A stretch of DNA of 6,754 bases, taken from NCBI GenBank assembly GCA_009926645.1, contig RFOO01000052.1, forward strand, positions 1 through 6,754. The letters run 5' to 3'. Under the pieces are notes generated by a model. It worked only from the letters and a program-made list of their open reading frames with translations, did no database searches and was not told where the DNA came from. Source of the DNA: a bacterium. Lineage in GTDB: Bacteria > Verrucomicrobiota > Verrucomicrobiia > Opitutales > UBA953. Positions within the stretch are counted from its first letter, which is position 1; every line of letters starts with the position of its first letter. Both the position numbers and the translations under genes were made by a program. Positions 5,381-6,754 of the stretch are shown one piece after another.

Positions 5381-6754
5381 TTACGCCTTCGCTTCAGCTT
5401 CGGTAGCTTTCTTCTTTTGGCGCTGGCGACGAACCGCTGCAGCCGCAAGAGCAAGACCTCCAAGCATCAGACCATAAGTCGAGGGCTCAGGAATCGTCAG
5501 CACTAAGCTATCACCACCGACGTAGGACAGTTGATAGAATGTATTAGGATCAAAGGCAGAACCATCGTCGTAACGGAAGTTGTTCAGATTAAGGTTAAAC
5601 AACGACGTGATATCTTGTCCGTTCCACTGTAGCGCACCCATCGTTGCGAGGGTGAACTTATAGAGGCGACCGCGAATCATGCCCGAAGTTGCACTTCCAG
5701 AATCAAGAACGAGGTTAATTCTGTTATTCGTACTTGCACCAGTAAGGTCGAGGAAACCAGTAGAGCCCAAGTCGAGAGTACTGTAAGTGATGCCAGCATT
5801 TGCGGACTGGTTATAGACGTCTTGTCCCCACCAGTTGCTGTAAACACCCGAGCCACTGACGCCGTTAAACTTCAGGTTAAGCGTGCTTCCACCATTGAGA
5901 GTGTACCTAACGCCGGTTCCATCTGTTCCAACAGTCGAACGCAACATGACCAAGGTACCGCCAGAATTGACAGTAACATCGCCATTACCCAAGGCATGGG
6001 TACCAGAAGCCGTCACCTCCGCGCCACTCGCAATCGTGGTGCCACCCGTGTAATCACTCGTAGTGTTAAGGAGAACCAAGTTAGCGCCAGTGACAGCCAG
6101 AGCTGTAACTTTACCAGAACCACCATTCTCAATCTTACCAGCGAAGTTACCGCCGTTGGTGACTGTGAGTGTCGCTGTCGAAGTTACGCTGTTCGTAATC
6201 TTGTTCGAAGAACCAGCGGAGCCGGCAGTGAAGATTCTTGCAACGGTTTGGTTGTTTCCGTAAAGGTCGAAGGTACCAGCCGAGTTGTCGTTTGCGTTAC
6301 CCAGTGTCAGCTCCGTGTCTGTAGGCAATGCGCCAGAAGCGTTTCCGTTGCGCAGCGTACCACCACCATAGACGTAGGTAGGACCAACGTAGGTGTTTTG
6401 AGCAGACAAGGTCACCGTACCACCAGACACAACCAAGTCGGAGTTAAAACTTCCGCTGTTGCCCTTGATAACGCCAGTAACGTTAATGCCACTAGAGCCA
6501 CCATCGAGGGCTAACACCGTTCCGGTCTTGGTTAAATCACCCGAGAGGGTTAAGAGACCAGAACCGCTGTTATAAATCTTATTGTTACCATCACCCAGGG
6601 CATTGATGTTCTTATCTAAGGTGCCGCCAGATCCAGTGTATTCTAAGATACCAGTGGAAGTGCCAGCCACACCAAGATCGACATCAGCATGCTTACCGAG
6701 CGCTTGGGCACTATTACCCGTACCCACATTGTTAATCGCTAAGGTGCCATTTTC
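5381..6754 (-). CDS. Autotransporter-type beta-strand repeat protein with PEP-CTERM sorting tail, N-terminus beyond window
   Basis: The frame is open from the right edge to TAA at 5383-5381, giving 457 C-terminal residues; numbering starts at base 6754. The visible part begins inside a repeat (NGTLAINNVGTGNSAQALG), so the start lies outside; a GTG at 6727 is only an internal Val codon. The sequence is rich in Gly, Ser, Thr and Asn, with alternating hydrophobic residues typical of beta-helix proteins. Two clear autotransporter-associated beta-strand repeats are SGGTVTLSAQNTYVGPTY (about 110-127) and LLNTTSDYTGGTTIASGAE (about 228-246). The tail is a PEP-CTERM domain: Pro-Glu-Pro at 422-424, a hydrophobic segment at about 428-441, then RRQRQKKK. 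In such proteins the tail is a signal for exosortase processing at the cell envelope. A further eight residues (ATEAEAKA) follow the basic cluster. The likely product is a secreted surface or matrix protein; ligand and role are unknown. Confidence 0.93.
   Translation of the reverse strand, partial: ENGTLAINNVGTGNSAQALGKHADVDLGVAGTSTGILEYTGSGGTLDKNINALGDGNNKIYNSGSGLLTLSGDLTKTGTVLALDGGSSGINVTGVIKGNSGSFNSDLVVSGGTVTLSAQNTYVGPTYVYGGGTLRNGNASGALPTDTELTLGNANDNSAGTFDLYGNNQTVARIFTAGSAGSSNKITNSVTSTATLTVTNGGNFAGKIENGGSGKVTALAVTGANLVLLNTTSDYTGGTTIASGAEVTASGTHALGNGDVTVNSGGTLVMLRSTVGTDGTGVRYTLNGGSTLNLKFNGVSGSGVYSNWWGQDVYNQSANAGITYSTLDLGSTGFLDLTGASTNNRINLVLDSGSATSGMIRGRLYKFTLATMGALQWNGQDITSLFNLNLNNFRYDDGSAFDPNTFYQLSYVGGDSLVLTIPEPSTYGLMLGGLALAAAAVRRQRQKKKATEAEAKA

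Noticed and set aside
5822..6514. A 230-codon open frame on the plus strand
   Set aside because: It is antisense to the beta-strand repeat protein, has no recognisable domain, and reflects the low stop frequency of the repetitive opposite strand.

Overview
The window most likely comes from a Verrucomicrobia-type Gram-negative bacterium, plausibly Opitutae. Three things suggest this: a large secreted protein with autotransporter-type beta-strand repeats and a PEP-CTERM sorting tail, short palindromic repeats of the form GGACGCCAC-loop-GTGGCGTCC preceded by GTAG, and a protoporphyrin-type haem cluster whose ferrochelatase has an internal cysteine cluster. The taxonomic placement is inference from family knowledge; no rRNA or other marker gene is present.

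Layout. Bases 1-3715, all on the minus strand, form a late-haem-biosynthesis cluster in the transcriptional order hemF, hemE, hemH, maf. hemF and hemE are 4 nt apart. hemE and hemH are separated by 214 bp holding one palindromic repeat and an octamer/decamer array, and the array runs into the 3' end of hemE. hemH and maf are 17 nt apart, and maf runs off the left edge. HemE decarboxylates uroporphyrinogen III to coproporphyrinogen III, HemF oxidises that to protoporphyrinogen IX, and HemH inserts iron into protoporphyrin IX. The oxidase between the last two steps (HemG/HemY/HemJ) is not in the window.

Bases 3811-4485 and 4542-5045 are two plus-strand genes divergent from the haem cluster. The first is a membrane protein that I read as a YugP-family (Zn_peptidase_2) relative whose HExxH zinc site has been destroyed, so a probable pseudo-peptidase. 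The second is a small secreted, highly charged helical protein with a Cys-Cys pair and eight consecutive prolines, ending at a strong intrinsic terminator.

Bases 5046-5380 are a gene-free stretch packed with structure: a terminator, two inverted palindromic repeats in REPIN-like arrangement, an octamer/decamer array, and the terminator of the convergent gene. Bases 5381-6754 on the minus strand hold the C-terminal 457 residues of the beta-strand-repeat PEP-CTERM protein, whose 5' end lies beyond the right edge.

The observations most worth following up are the inactivated YugP-like protein, the internal [2Fe-2S]-type cysteine cluster in HemH, and the REPIN-like/array repeat family that touches both a terminator and the hemE stop codon.
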